A stretch of 64,000 bases of DNA, from NCBI RefSeq assembly GCF_949987515.2, contig NC_082687.1, forward strand, positions 18,646,148 to 18,710,147, given 5' to 3'. Both the position numbers and the translations under genes were made by a program. Source of the DNA: Delphinus delphis (lineage: Eukaryota; Chordata; Mammalia; Artiodactyla; Delphinidae). The notes under the pieces are model-generated. The model was not told the DNA's origin and did not search any database. It worked only from the letters and a program-made list of their open reading frames with translations. Positions 23,031 through 35,404 of this stretch are shown in pieces (within the stretch, counting starts at the first letter, position 1; the number at the start of each line of letters is the position of its first letter).

Positions 23031-24227
23031 CTATTACCACCTCATCTGCATAGCCCAGAAAATCTGTTTCAGAAATGACCCCAGGTTGCTTGCACCTATG
23101 TGAGCTGCAGACATAAATAAAAATCCTCTCTAATGAAATACAGTATCATCTGTGGTAGAATTCACATTTCTAATTCTCTTTTAGACGCAGGAAAAGATTG
23201 CACATCCCCACGCACTTGAATTTGGGAGCACAAATGTGACCTGCCCAGGCAGTGAAGTAGTTAAAACCCAGGACAAAATTCTTCAATATCTCTTGCTGGC
23301 CTTATAGATATAGCCAAGAAGAATAAAATAAAGAACCTCTCAGAAGGCACAGCCAGGGATGACCAAAAAAAAAAAAAAAAAAAAGAATGGATTGGGGAAG
23401 CCTTCCCAGGGAGCAGAATTGCCTAAGTCCTCAGGATAGGGGGCTGTTGAAATGTATTGTCAGGATGATCCGTGTTACTACGGCCTAGGAACTTCTGTAG
23501 GTCCCCCACTCTTCCTCTTTCAGAATGAAAATGCTTGTCGTAATTACTGTCCCTATTCCACCACTGTATGAAGCAGAACATCAAGAGCTGCCACATGTGG
23601 ACATGATATAAAGACTACTGCACATCACACCTAATGGAGAAACAGCATCACCAAAAGATCCTGAATTTTCAGGTCAATGGTATTTTGGGAGGGGGGGCGG
23701 TCTCTGAATTAGTCACCTTTGGGAAAGAGTGGGCATGTTTGACATGCAGCAAAGACAATGAGCCTAACGTTTGGTGATGAGAAGAGCAGTCTGTGTAGAA
23801 ATTAGTGTCTCTCCCCATTTCCAGTTTTCCTCTCTTTCTAGGACCACGCAAGGATTGTATTTCCCCATCTCCTTGATTTGGCCAGTGAAATGTTAATAGA
23901 AGTGATATGTGCATTTACAGGCAGAATTATTTAAAATATAATTCTCCAATTTTCCTCTATCTTGGCAATTATAGAAGTAACTGTCAATATGAAGATGCTG
24001 TAAGAGTAAAGCAAGCTGAAATACTACATTGATACATGTGAGTAATAGTGATACCAGAGAGTTACCCGGTTTCCCTTACATGAGAAAAAAAAAAAAAACT
24101 TCTTTTTATTAAGCCACTGAGATTTTGAGGTTGTTATCATAGCCTGAGAAAGATTATCTGATACTTTAATCTAGACTCTAAATTATTTCTCATTTCCCTT
24201 GCAAAGTAATATTTTTTATTCCTATTA
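23031..24227. other. Unique sequence, no gene seen
   Basis: Contains two poly-A runs (near 23368 and 24087). No family recognised and open frames are at most 81 codons. Confidence 0.45.
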
Positions 24228-24620
24228 TTTTTGTTTTTTTAAAGTTCAATTTATTTTTTTATTTAAAAAATATTTTTATACAGTTTTTAAGGGTTACTTT
24301 TCATTTCCAGTAATTTCAAAATATTGGCTCTAGTCCTCATGTTGTACAAAACATCCTTGAGCCTGTCTTACACCCAATAGTGTGTGCCTCCCCCTCCCCC
24401 TCCCCATATTGCCCCTCCCACGTCTCTCCCCACTGGTAGCCACTAGTTTGTTCTCTATATCTGTAAGTCTGCTTCTTTTTTGTTATATTCACTAGTTGGT
24501 TGTATTTTTTAGATTCCACATATAACTGATATCATATTGTATTTGTCTTTCTCTGTCTAACGTTTCACTTAGCGTAATGCCCTCCAAGTCCATCCATGTT
24601 GCTACAAATGGCAAATATTT
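24228..24620 (-). mobile_element. L1 3' part, reverse orientation
   Basis: The complement of an L1 3' UTR and ORF2 end: T-rich start, 'gttgtacaaaacatccttgag', C-rich 'cctccccctccccctcccca' (complement of the L1 G-rich tract), 'tagattccacatataactga' and 'gtccatccatgttgctacaa'. It ends abruptly near 24615. Confidence 0.85.
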
Positions 24621-24668
24621 TTATAGTATCTACTTTTTTCTTGTTATAATGGTAATGTTTGTCCACTT

Positions 24669-24923
24669 AAAAGAATTGGAGAAATCCAGAAATAGAGACA
24701 CAGATGTAGAGAACAAATGTACGGACACTGAGGGGTGAAAAGGGGGATGAGATGAATTGGGGGATTGGGATAACATATATACACTAATATGTATAAAGTA
24801 GATAACGAATGAGAACCTGCTGTATAGCGCAGGGAACTCTGCTTCACTTCGCTGAGCAGTAAAAACTAAAACAACAAACAACTATACCCCAATAAAAAGA
24901 AAAAAAAGAATTGGGGAAATCCA
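24669..24923 (+). mobile_element. 5'-truncated L1 3' end, plus orientation
   Basis: Insert 24689-24903 with L1 3' UTR landmarks: 'atagagacacagatgtagag', 'acatatatacactaatatg', 'gcagggaactctgcttcact' and 'actataccccaataaaaag' plus tail. Flanked by 20-bp duplications starting AAAAGAATTGG at 24669-24688 and 24904-24923, with one mismatch (A/G). It lies about 50 bp from an oppositely oriented L1 piece. Confidence 0.93.
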
Positions 24924-27084
24924 AACAGGATAAAAGAGAAAATCCAGACTATTCACAGCCATCACTAAGAAGTACCTTGTCAACATGCTGATGTTTCTAG
25001 TTTCTGTAGCTTAGAGTGGGATGAGTAAATATTTACAAATGAACGGAAAGGCATAAAAGGAAAACAGTGTCCAAGGAAGCATAATTGCTAATTACTGGCC
25101 ACAGATACAAAATATAATAAATTGTAATAATTAACTATTCCTTTACAAATTTAGAGTTATTATGAAGCTCAAGAACTACCATTCAGCCTGCTTTTCTGCA
25201 AAGAGTGGCTGGTCAAAATTTACTTTCCATTTACGAAGAAACCACTTGGGTCACCTTTCAAGTGATTTTTTTTTTACATTCATGATTTATTTTACCAATA
25301 TCTTCTCTCTCCAAGGGTGCCTTCCACATTAAAGAATCAACCTTGACAATATATTAGAGTAGAACAAGTGTGTGGTAGGTTGACAGGACCAAATTCACTT
25401 GATTTTCAGTCCTCCTAACTACTACAGTAACAGCGTTAGCTGCAGACTAGGAATTTAGAAGGTGTGTTGCAATCAGCCAATTCTTCTAGACCCTCTCCAT
25501 GACTTACCATTAGAAATTAATCTTTGACGGTTAAATATATAAACATTGTATGTTGTAGTACACTGCCTTTAAGTTACATATTCTAAATATATGCATATTT
25601 TGCTGCTAAACCTATTTCAAGGGGCTTTACTTAACCTGAATATGTATTTTAGTCCGTCAGGGGATGCGTTTTGAGGAACCGTGCCGTATCTAACACTATG
25701 CTGTAAGATCTCAGTGGGAGGGGGAAAGGATGAGTTGCTATGTTGTGCTGGAAGGTTTCTTAAAGAAAGATGACACCTCATACCACATGTTCTTTCAGCC
25801 ACATCTTATAAGCAGCTGCTTGTATACAGTTATTATAAAGAAGGATGAACAATACATGCATTCCGATTTTCTTTCAGCCAGACTGACATCTCATATGCAT
25901 GCACAGACTGAGGCATGTTGATAGGTATGAATGTTCCAAGGGTATTCTTGAAAATTGCCCTGGACCTTATGTTTCTGACCTACCCTTAATCTCAGTGCAT
26001 CCCCATTTGACCCTCAACTCGTGACTCCATGATCTGTGGAGCCCCACCTCTGTGTCTGATCCCACCTCTGGCCATTTAGACCTGGTGTCTGTAATTGGTC
26101 TCACTGGGATTCGTTTTTCAGCTCCGCCTAAGAAATTTTGGTCTGAATTCTGCTTCTCTCCTTGGCAGGTTGCCTCAGATAGTATAGCCCATCTTAATCC
26201 TAGCCTCTTATGACTTGGCTGATACCCTAGCCCAACTGGCCCTGGGACAGTCATGGAACGCTATGCCTCTCTCAGAAATCATGATTATTGCACAGTATTC
26301 ATTTCTCCTTCTGCTCTTCTTTGTGTTCCATACAGGTAAACAAAAGCCTCGTGTGGCTTAGGAAAATACAGTAAAAATAGTGTGTAATGGCTTTAATGAA
26401 AAGCTAGTTGGGAAAGTAAGATTTGGAGTTTATTTGGCTATTGAAAACACAGAGCTCATAAACAGCAATTGAGATGACAGCATTCTGCTTCGTGTTGCAT
26501 TGCATTCGATTCATGGTACTGAGCAAAGTCTCACTCTTTCCAAACAAAGAAAATCGCCAGGCTCTCTGCACTTGGTAGCAATTTAACTGAGCACATTCAG
26601 TTCCATTATTACTCGGAGTAAAGTGAGCCTACTGCTTTTGACAGGGAGCTGGCCCTTTTCTGAGGCTACATGAGCCTATTACGCAGCCACCTGTTTTCAG
26701 AGCCAGCAAATTGGCCAGCAATTATTAACCTGCCTTTTTCTATCAAAGTGCTTAGAATAAGATGGCAGCTATGAATAGGAGAGTTAATGTATTTCTCAGA
26801 TCTGTTGTTAACTGTATGCAATGTCACCAAATATGTAAAATGGACATTTAAAAACCATTGTTCTCCTCTCTTTGCATTAATAGATTTTAGGTTGAAGAGC
26901 TTCAACCATATTTCCTATAAGAGATTTCCATCTATATTGACTTCCACCATAGCCTTAAAACTAGAGTGGTTGGCCCTTTATATTCATCTAAAAATGAGGA
27001 CACAGAAGCACAAGAGTATTCAGTATCTTATTTACCATCAGAAAAAAGGAGGCCACAAATGAGAGGAAACAGACTGGTCCAGTG
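24924..27084. other. Unique sequence, no gene; possible conserved non-coding DNA
   Basis: Mostly high-complexity sequence without recognised repeats. The part from about 26340 to 26780 shows no repeat signature and several homeodomain-like ATTA/TAAT cores and a 'gccagcaattattaacctgc' stretch. That fits, but does not prove, a regulatory element. Confidence 0.4.
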
Positions 27085-27290
27085 TGAACTGCCATGGCTT
27101 TGGCATCAGTGAGATGTAGGTCTGACATCTGATTTTGATCTGAACAGTTTATGTGATGCTGGGTACCTAACTCAAACTCATTTAACCACAGTTTTATAAG
27201 TAAAATTGGATTTAAAAATCCTATATCATAATATTATTGAGAACTATTGAATACAACCATGTGGTTAGTACATACTGAGTTATAAATAAA
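27085..27290 (+). repeat. MIR SINE
   Basis: Decayed MIR order: 'tggctttggcatcagtgaga', 'tctgacatctgattttgat', 'gatgctgggtacctaactca', then 'cagttttataagtaaaattg'. Confidence 0.6.
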
Positions 27291-27689
27291 GGGTCACTAT
27301 TTCTATTGAACTTTGTTTTACTAAATTTGCTTAGAGCCAACCCCAGAAACATCAGTCTGTAGAGCTGAGTATTGAATTGGAGAGAAGATCCTTCCACCAA
27401 TCAAAGTGCTGAGCAATTATGACACAGGAATTATAATGCCATCGGGGCTGGGTTTAACTCTATAATTTGGGGTGGAGGCTGGATGATTATGAAGCACAGA
27501 TACAGAGATAAGTGCTAGGGGAAAAATCTCTGAAAAGTGATTTTGTGGTTGTCAATGGAACAAAAGATACTCCTCTGGAAGAAGAATGGCTCGTTCTATA
27601 AATGCCACCATTGACTCCAAATCTCTGGCTTTTGTGGAATTTAAAGATGATCATATAATCACAAGGGTTATCGACTTTGTGCTAAGTTG

Positions 27690-27860
27690 TTCACATGCAC
27701 AAACTCATTCAGTTTTATCAGAATTCTGTGAGGTATTACCTCTTTTATATAGATAAGGGAAGTGAGGCTGTAGGGATTAAATATCTCGTTCATGATTTTA
27801 TGATTCATAAATCAGAGGCAAGGAAACTCAGGTCCTCAAGTTCTCACCATTCTACTATGT
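27690..27860 (-). repeat. MIR SINE, reverse orientation
   Basis: Complement MIR blocks: 'tctgtgaggtattacctctt', 'tagataagggaagtgaggct', 'aaatatctcgttcatgattt', and a degenerate 'aaatcagaggcaaggaaactc'. Confidence 0.6.
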
Positions 27861-27970
27861 TTCCTCCTCAAGAACCAGGAGCATGCCAACAAAAATCATA
27901 TCTACATTCTGTTTAGGAAGAAAATAAGATATTAAAAAATGAATGTGTTTCTTCAGGAAATGATGGCCAC

Positions 27971-27997
27971 CTACACACACACACACACACACACAAA
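27971..27997. repeat. (CA)n microsatellite
   Basis: About 12 CA units. Confidence 0.95.
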
Positions 27998-28839
27998 ATC
28001 AGATACCATAAGATATCATAGTATTTACTCAGAATGGGTTATTTGAGGAAGAGGTGAAGGAGCTGGGAAATTAGCTTGTAAGCTATAAGAAGACAAGAAA
28101 CAGTGGGGCTAAGATTTCAGACCCTTATGTGCAATATCTTTGTCATCATCTTAAGATGATAAAGAAGGGTCATAACGTGTTTTGTGTCAAGATGTTTTGA
28201 AGTGCAATGGAGTTATGTTTCTTGAATACTTTTCTATTAACACATTTTCTAATAGCATCATTTATCATGCAATTATGAACTATGTAAACTATTAATAAAA
28301 TGTATTCACGTTATGACTCTTCCTTCAAATTTAAAGAAACTTTCAATGCTAGAAATAAAGAACTCAAAACCAGAGCAATAAGTAAGCACTACTTTTCTCC
28401 TTTTCTCCATGTGGGTATCAGAACCAGGTATATGCCTAAAGGGCTGAAAGTGGATACAGGAATTACAGCCATGGTCCTAACGTCAAGTGCTGTTTCTGAG
28501 CTCTTTACATAAAATCATGAACCAAGAAGAGTTGACCCATCCTTGAAAAATGGATTACAAAAACTCTGCCACTGTACTAGGGATATGGCATAGAGGCCAA
28601 CTACTACAGACAGTGGGTGGGAAAAGAGAACAGAGAGCTATGAAACCCGGTCCTTCAACGTGTAAAGCTAGGAAATTCCAATTTGAGAAATTAACACAAG
28701 ACTAATTCAGTACTGGCAAAACTCTTATTTACAGCACAGGCAGAGTCAACCATAAAACAATCCCACAGAAGTATCTTCACATGAAAGCATGCAGGACTTC
28801 CACGGGAATGATTTCTTAAAAGATGCATTCACAAGTCGA
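27998..28839. other. Unique sequence, no gene seen
   Basis: No repeat family recognised with confidence; the right end may already belong to the L1 fossil that follows. Confidence 0.4.
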
Positions 28840-29560
28840 ACTTACTAAAAAAAGTGAAGAAACAAATTGCCAGAAAGCATAGTCACAAATGTAATACACT
28901 GGAGAATTCATTAACACAGAAACAACAAGTAACAGAAAAATATGGAAGAGATATTAAAATAAGTATGCTGAAAGCGGTCAAATAGAGAACAACAATAACA
29001 GAGATCTATGGCAAGAATAAGATAATATGGAAAAAGACAGACAGGGTTTAGTTAAGTATTCTTGAAATAAAAATATGAAAATCAAAATTAAGAAGAACAA
29101 CTCAGGCTAAATAGCTTACTAGATACAGCAAGAATTAGTGGATTGGAAGACAGACTGGTAGAAATTACTTAGAATAAATGTTTTTGAATGCCGCACAGAA
29201 TGATAAAGAGATAGAAAATATTAAAAAGAAGTTAACAGACAAGGAGAATAGAAAAAGAAGTTCCAACATACATCTAGTTAACATTCCAGAGAAAGTAACA
29301 GAGAAAATGGGGGAATAAACAATGTCCAAAAAGATAAATTTTTTTTATATTGTAAGACTGAAGTACCCATCAAGTCCCAAGCAGAGTTAGAAACAAAATT
29401 CCACATTAGATTCACTATGGTGAAACTGAAAACCCAGTAAAAATTGCATGGATAACGATGTACGGGGGGAAATGGCATTGCAACCATGGACAGTGGCATC
29501 AGAAGAGCCTGATACAGGACGAGAAAATAAATCTGTCTGTCACAGTACTTCAGACAAAAT
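28840..29560 (+). mobile_element. Old L1 ORF1-region fossil
   Basis: Matches the ORF1 coding order of old L1s: 'gattggaagacagactggta', 'aaagagatagaaaatattaa', 'agacaaggagaatagaaaaagaag', 'acattccagagaaagtaaca', then 'gtgaaactgaaaacc'. It is riddled with stops. The 5' boundary is uncertain and may begin before 28840. Confidence 0.6.
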
Positions 29561-32500
29561 TGTCTCCTCCTTTAAAAAAAAAACAAACTACTCTTTTAAA
29601 AGCATGCTTATTTAGAGTCTTAGGAGTGCAATGATGTTAGAATACAAAATTTTGGTCTCCATCCACCACAATGTCATAGTTCACAATTTAACTTCCTAAT
29701 GGAAAAGGATGACATGCAGCTGCCTTGGATTATTTGACCCAAATGTTTATTACATGGGAGCTAAAGAGGGCCACATACTGGCTTTCTCATTTTTTGCTCT
29801 CTCTATTTCAAAACAGATATCACTTAATATTAATTAAATCAAACTGTAATTCAGTGACAAGCAGTTGAAGCACAGGAGGTGTATCTTTGTATGAAGATTC
29901 TTACAGTTCAAGATATTTTTGGTATATGTCCATCATTTTTAAATTGTATCGACCTTCTGATATACATCTCGCAGTCAGCGAGATGCAGCTGAATATTGTG
30001 TTTGATAAAATTCCTCAAAGACCTCAACCTTTTAGTAAATATAAAACAGGACACTCTTCCTCCTCCCAATCCATTTCATTATTATTTTATGCTTAGTAGA
30101 CTCTTATCGAAGCAATGTTAATATTCTCTTAGGGGGAATAGTTTGACATTTTAAAGCAGTACTGCTTTTTAATTATTGGTGTGCAAATAGCTTCTTTAAT
30201 TAAATAATTTTTCCCAGTACAGGTAATATATAAACAGCTCAGCAGTTTTCCCAACTTTTTCTAAATTCTCTTCCCCTAAAGTTTCAACTCAGTTATCTCA
30301 GAAATAAATGAATGAAGCTAAGTGAAAACCAGGTAGCTTCTAGAAGTTTTTATAATCCATTGTTTACTACAGATACATAAATTGCCCTTCATTATCTCAA
30401 TATTTTTCTTACTTGTCAGAGTGCACCATTTCTCTGTGCTTTAACATTGAAGGTGCAGTCATTCATTTCAAAGGCCAGGAATCCTGGCTTTTTACTCTGG
30501 TCTTAACTCACACACAGATTGCTCTGTAAGAATGGTCTCAAAAGTGATGCATACACAGCCAATGTGGTACACAAAATGTCCCTTAAAGTACGAAAAGAAA
30601 CTATTAGGACTTTTATTTCAACAAGCTTCCCCCAATATCTGAAAATAGAGCATTCCTATGAAACCTATGTAAGCCAAATTGTCATAAAGCAAAGAAGCAA
30701 TTGCCTTAGGACACATCTTGCTAACGGATGCACAAAATAAATCAAGATGAAGCACAGATGCTCACAGACCTAGTTCCAAGCTATGGCGGTTTGAGGCTGA
30801 GATGCTGAGTGTAGTTCCCGGGGAAGGAGATACCATTCTTGCTGCTTGGGGCACGCGGTGCTCCTGCAAAACCAACGCTTATTTTATTTTTAGAATAATA
30901 TGTTATTGGTGGCACAGAGACCTCGCTCCACCCAGAGGACAGTTCAAAGAGCAGCAGTGTTAGGGGATGAGCATGCCAGTTGTGCTCTCTCCTGTCCGGT
31001 AGTGAGTGCTCAGACAAATGTATTTACAGATCGTGCCTAGTTTAAACTCAGCTAACCCTCACATGGTAGAGTGCTTTAAAAAGATTCTTGTAAAGTTACA
31101 GTTGACTGAAGTAAACACTAATATTTCAAACTTCCCTAACATGTAACATATCTCTACAATTTTTTAGCAATGCAATACTCAACCTAGTAATTTATAAATA
31201 TTCATTAACCATAATGATAAATCTTTAAGTATATCTTTTTGGGGTTTCATGCATATTATCAAAGCATGAGAACCTCCATATTCTGCTGTGGCAAAAATGA
31301 CCAAAACAATGTAAATAAATCAATATAATGATAAATCAACATCCATTCCACTGTTAGCAAATGCTGTTTAAAGATACAGAGAAACATAAAGATCTTAAAA
31401 AACAAGTATTAGAACCAGTTAAGCAGTTGTTAGGCAGTTGGGTCAAACTACTGATGTTTCTACTATTCTCAGCTTATGGTATTTGCTAGATTCTCTTCCA
31501 ATGATAAAATACATGTAAAACTACAATTTGTGAGCCATTAAAGGACAGATATACTGCAGAAGATATTTTCTGGATAGTAAGTGACTTACTTTTCTATCAT
31601 CATAATCTATGGGACAAAAAACTGCTGTATAAGCTAACCTCTGATACAGTGGCCACTTTGGGATTCTAAAAAGAATTCTGGAAGAAGGTCACAGAAATAG
31701 CCAGACATCTGTAATTCAGTCACTGCATCATTCATGGACCAGCCACTGCAACAAAGAAATGAAGCCAAAAATGTACAAAGTGCCTCACTCTCACTCATTG
31801 GGTTAAGTTTTTTTCTTTTTTAATGACTCCTTTAAATAAAAAGGTATCTTTACAATAGATGTAATGAAATGTATAATGATTATGAAAATCCTTTGTTCCA
31901 CAGAGAGGTTTGCTTTTTATCATGTGACAAAGCACATAGATTTGCAGAAGTTTAACACAACTTACAGATTTTTTTGTCTCTAAAAAGGAAAAAAAGTATT
32001 CCAATTTTGCTTCCCTTTTGTGACACAGAGAGGTTGTTGATATAATGCAGATAATCTAAAACAAACCTGTGTAAACTGTCCTTTACAGGTAAAGGTGACA
32101 TCTTTACAATAAATGCAAAAGTAATTGTTTTATGAAAGAAAACTGAGCTATGAAGAGAACATTTGAAATGGATATTTGAAATTATTTCCCTCATTATTTC
32201 TGTTGCTGAAAATAGAGTTACATAAAAAACCCACCTACATTCTTTAAAAATTCAACAGAACCTTCCAAATGAAATTTTGAAAGATTTTTAACCCTTTTGT
32301 TAGAAAAAATGTAAATGAAACACCTTTTCCAATTAATTTGCAAAAACAACTGATTAACATCTGGGAGATAGAAATTTACTGCAAGAATTTTTTGAAACAG
32401 CAAAGTTTTGCAAAAACAAAACAAAGACACAACATTTTCAGTGGAAGCTATTGATTTAGTAAGCACAGCCAATATGCATCCCTGCCATTTGCATTTATGG

Positions 32501-33237
32501 GTTTTTTCCTCAGTAATATTTTTAGCTATGAAAATCATTGGAATAATTATTGAAATAAAGTAAAATTTATTTCAATAAATTTTAAGTAAACTAAAGCAAA
32601 TAATCACAATCATATATCACCATGGGTTAAACTGAGATTTTTTTTTTTTAAATAGTGAAGGCTATTCATTCACGTTGCTTTCAAAACATTGCTTCTGGCA
32701 CCATTAATAAAACTGATTATTTTAAAATTAGTGTTTATTCTATCTTTATTTTTGAAATGCATTTTAATGTTTTATAATGTATAAACTAGTGCTTGCACAT
32801 AATGTATAAATATACACATATTATGGGCAAAAGCTTAAAGATTTTAACTGATGAAAGTCTGAAATCCAAAAATTGTGATGACTTCTGACTGTTCTTCCCA
32901 GTGGAGGCCTCTGCTTCATGTTCCACTTGGGATGCTCACGTGCTTGACTAGCAGGTGTCAATATCTGGAAGTGTGGCTGCATTTTTCCTGCAGGCAGAAT
33001 GGAAATCTAACCTCCAACAGGAAAACTCTTCTGCTGGTTTAAGAAATGTCAATGACTTGAGCCTGTTCCCTTGGCAAAAACAGGGTAGGGCCTATTTTCA
33101 TCGGGCAAAGATGGCAACCTGGCTGTGCATTAGTTGTGTTCATATTTATTAAATGGGTTTTAAGAAGAACGAAAATCTTATTGGACTGCAGGAGATGTTC
33201 AGGAAAAGGGGATAACAAAACACATGGCCATGAAACT
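29561..33237. other. Unique AT-rich sequence, 3.7 kb, no gene seen
   Basis: The longest stretch of the window without a recognised mobile element. Very AT-rich between about 31000 and 32900. Open frames up to 114 codons (33039-33383, minus) show no domain; that one overlaps the edge of the following L1. A section near 30780-31010 is less AT-rich and high-complexity. Confidence 0.45.
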
Positions 33238-34273
33238 TTTCTGAGACTTGTTTTATGACCCAAATATGATCTATCTTGGTAAATATTCCCTGTACACTTG
33301 AAAAGGAATGCATATTCTGTCATTGTTGAGTGGAGTCTTCTATAGATGTCAATTAGGTTAAGTAGGTTGACAGTGTTGTTCAAGCCTCCTATAGCCTTAC
33401 TGATTTAATCTCTACTTATTCTATCAATTATTGGGACAGGGATATAGAAATCTCTGATTATCATTGTGGATATGTCTATTATTTCTATCTGCAATTCTAA
33501 CAAATTATACTTAATGGATTTTAAAAACTCTTTTATTAGATGCATGAACACTTGAAAGTTTTAGGTCTTCTTGATAAATTGACCCCTTTGTCGTTATGAA
33601 ATGAGCTTCTTCATCAGTAGTTACGTCATTTTCTCTGAAATCTACTTTGCTATTAATGCACTGTGAATTCATTCAGCATTTGTACATCGAAAATGTTTTT
33701 ATTTCATCTTAAGTTTTAAGAGAGATTTTCCCTGGGTACAGAATTCTAGGTTCATAGTTCTTTTCGTTCATTACTTTGAAGATCTTGCTTCATTGTCTTC
33801 TGATTTGAATTGTTTCTGATGAGAAATCTGCTATGTTGCTTGTTTTTCTTCCTCTATTGGATTTAATCCAATCCCCCACTCCTCTGACTGCTTTTAAGAT
33901 TTTGTCTTTATCATCAGTTTTGAGCAATTTGCTTATGATGTGCGTTGGTGGCTTTTATCCATATTTCTTTGCTTGTTTGGGGATTTTTTTGGGGGGAAGG
34001 TTGAAGTGTGTGGGTTTTTTGCTTTTGTTTATTTAGCTTCATGTACTTGTGGGCTTATAGTTTTCATCAAATATGGACGTTTGCAGCCATTATTCTCTCA
34101 AATACTTTTTCTGCTCCCCACCTTTGGGAATTCCAGTTACATGTATACTATTCTACTTGAAGTTGTTCATCTTATTTTTTAGTGCTCTATTTTGGATGGT
34201 TTCTATTTCTATTTCTTCAAGTTCACTAATCTTTTCCTCAGTAATGCCTAATCTTCCATGAATGCCATTAGGG

Positions 34274-34904
34274 TATGGTCAATCCTCATTATTAGTGGAT
34301 TCTGTATTTGAAAACTCACCTACTTACTAATATCTATTTGTAACCTAAAAATCAATACTCACTTGGACATGAGCAGAGCAGCAAAAAAATCTGTTTCCCG
34401 ACACACATATTCCCAGCTGAGGTCAAATTAGGAAACGCTCTGCCTTCTTGTTTCAGCTCTCACACTGTAAACATGTGTCCTTTTTTCAGTATATTTAGTG
34501 TCACACTTTTTGCATTTTTGCACTTTTTGTTGGTGATTTCATTGCTCAAAATGGCCCCGAAGCATAGTGCTGAATTGCTGTCTGGCATATCTAAGCACAA
34601 GAAGGCTGTGATGTGACTTACAGAGAAAATATATGTTAGATTAATTTTGTTCGGGCATGAGATATGGTGCTGTTGGCCTCGAGTTCAATGCCAATGGATC
34701 AACAATTGATATTAAATAAGGTGTCTTTAAACAGAAACACATATAAAGTAAGATTATATAGTAATTGCTGATGAAAATTTTATCACCAGAGGCTCACAGG
34801 AATCTAATCCCATGTTTCCCCTAGGAGCAATTGTTCAGTATTCGTAACAGTGTTCATAACAACTTGATAGATCCTAACTACCAAAATAACAAGAATCAAC
34901 TGTA
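34274..34904 (+). mobile_element. Tigger-family DNA transposon, internally deleted, nested in L1
   Basis: Element 34276-34902 with terminal inverted repeats: left 'tggtcaatcctcattatta' and right 'aataacaagaatcaactg'. It is flanked by the TA duplication expected of the Tc1/mariner-pogo superfamily (34274-34275 and 34903-34904). Near 34551 a short coding remnant starts (ATGGCCCCGAAGC..., Met-Ala-Pro-Lys), then a Lys-rich stretch and a helix-turn-helix-like segment of a Tigger transposase N-terminus, broken by an in-frame stop. The catalytic domain is absent. I recall the family as Tigger3/4 (MER46 group); the exact name is uncertain. Confidence 0.82.
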
Positions 34905-35240
34905 TTTTTCAACTCAGCCATAGTTTCATCTATCAGAAGTTTTCATCTCTAATATTTGATTTGGGAATGTTTTATATCTTCCATTTCTTTATGTAACAGG
35001 TTTAATCTTTCTCCTAGCTTCTTGAACATATGTAATATAGTTATAATAACAGTTTTGAGTTTTTTCTGCTAATTCCATCACGTGTGTCATTTCTGGGTCA
35101 ATTACTATTAATTTTCCTCCTCTTTATGAGTTGTGTTTGCCTACTTCTTTGTGTATCTGGAAGAATTTTATTAGATGTCAGACATTATGAATTTTACCTT
35201 TTCAGGTGGTTGATATATTTGTATTCCCACAGATATCCTT

Positions 35241-35404
35241 GAGCTTCATTCTGGGATGCAGTTAAGTTACAAATATATCAGCCAGTTTTATCCTTCAGAG
35301 TCTTGCTTTAAAGCTTTGCCTAACACAGCTTACAAGCTTAAAAGCAAGACTTGAAAGGATAAAGCTATTTCCAAGTAACTTAATAGCATCCCAGAACGAA
35401 GTTC
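35241..35404. repeat. Long imperfect inverted repeat (hairpin) in L1 5' region
   Basis: Outer arms 35241-35270 and 35375-35404 (30 bp; right arm complements to GAACTTCGTTCTGGGATGCT..., 25 or more matches). Inner arms 35286-35316 and 35334-35363 pair through 'ttttatcctt..agtcttgcttt'. The loop is under 20 bp. The right arm is an inverted copy of the adjoining L1 sequence. Confidence 0.85.
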
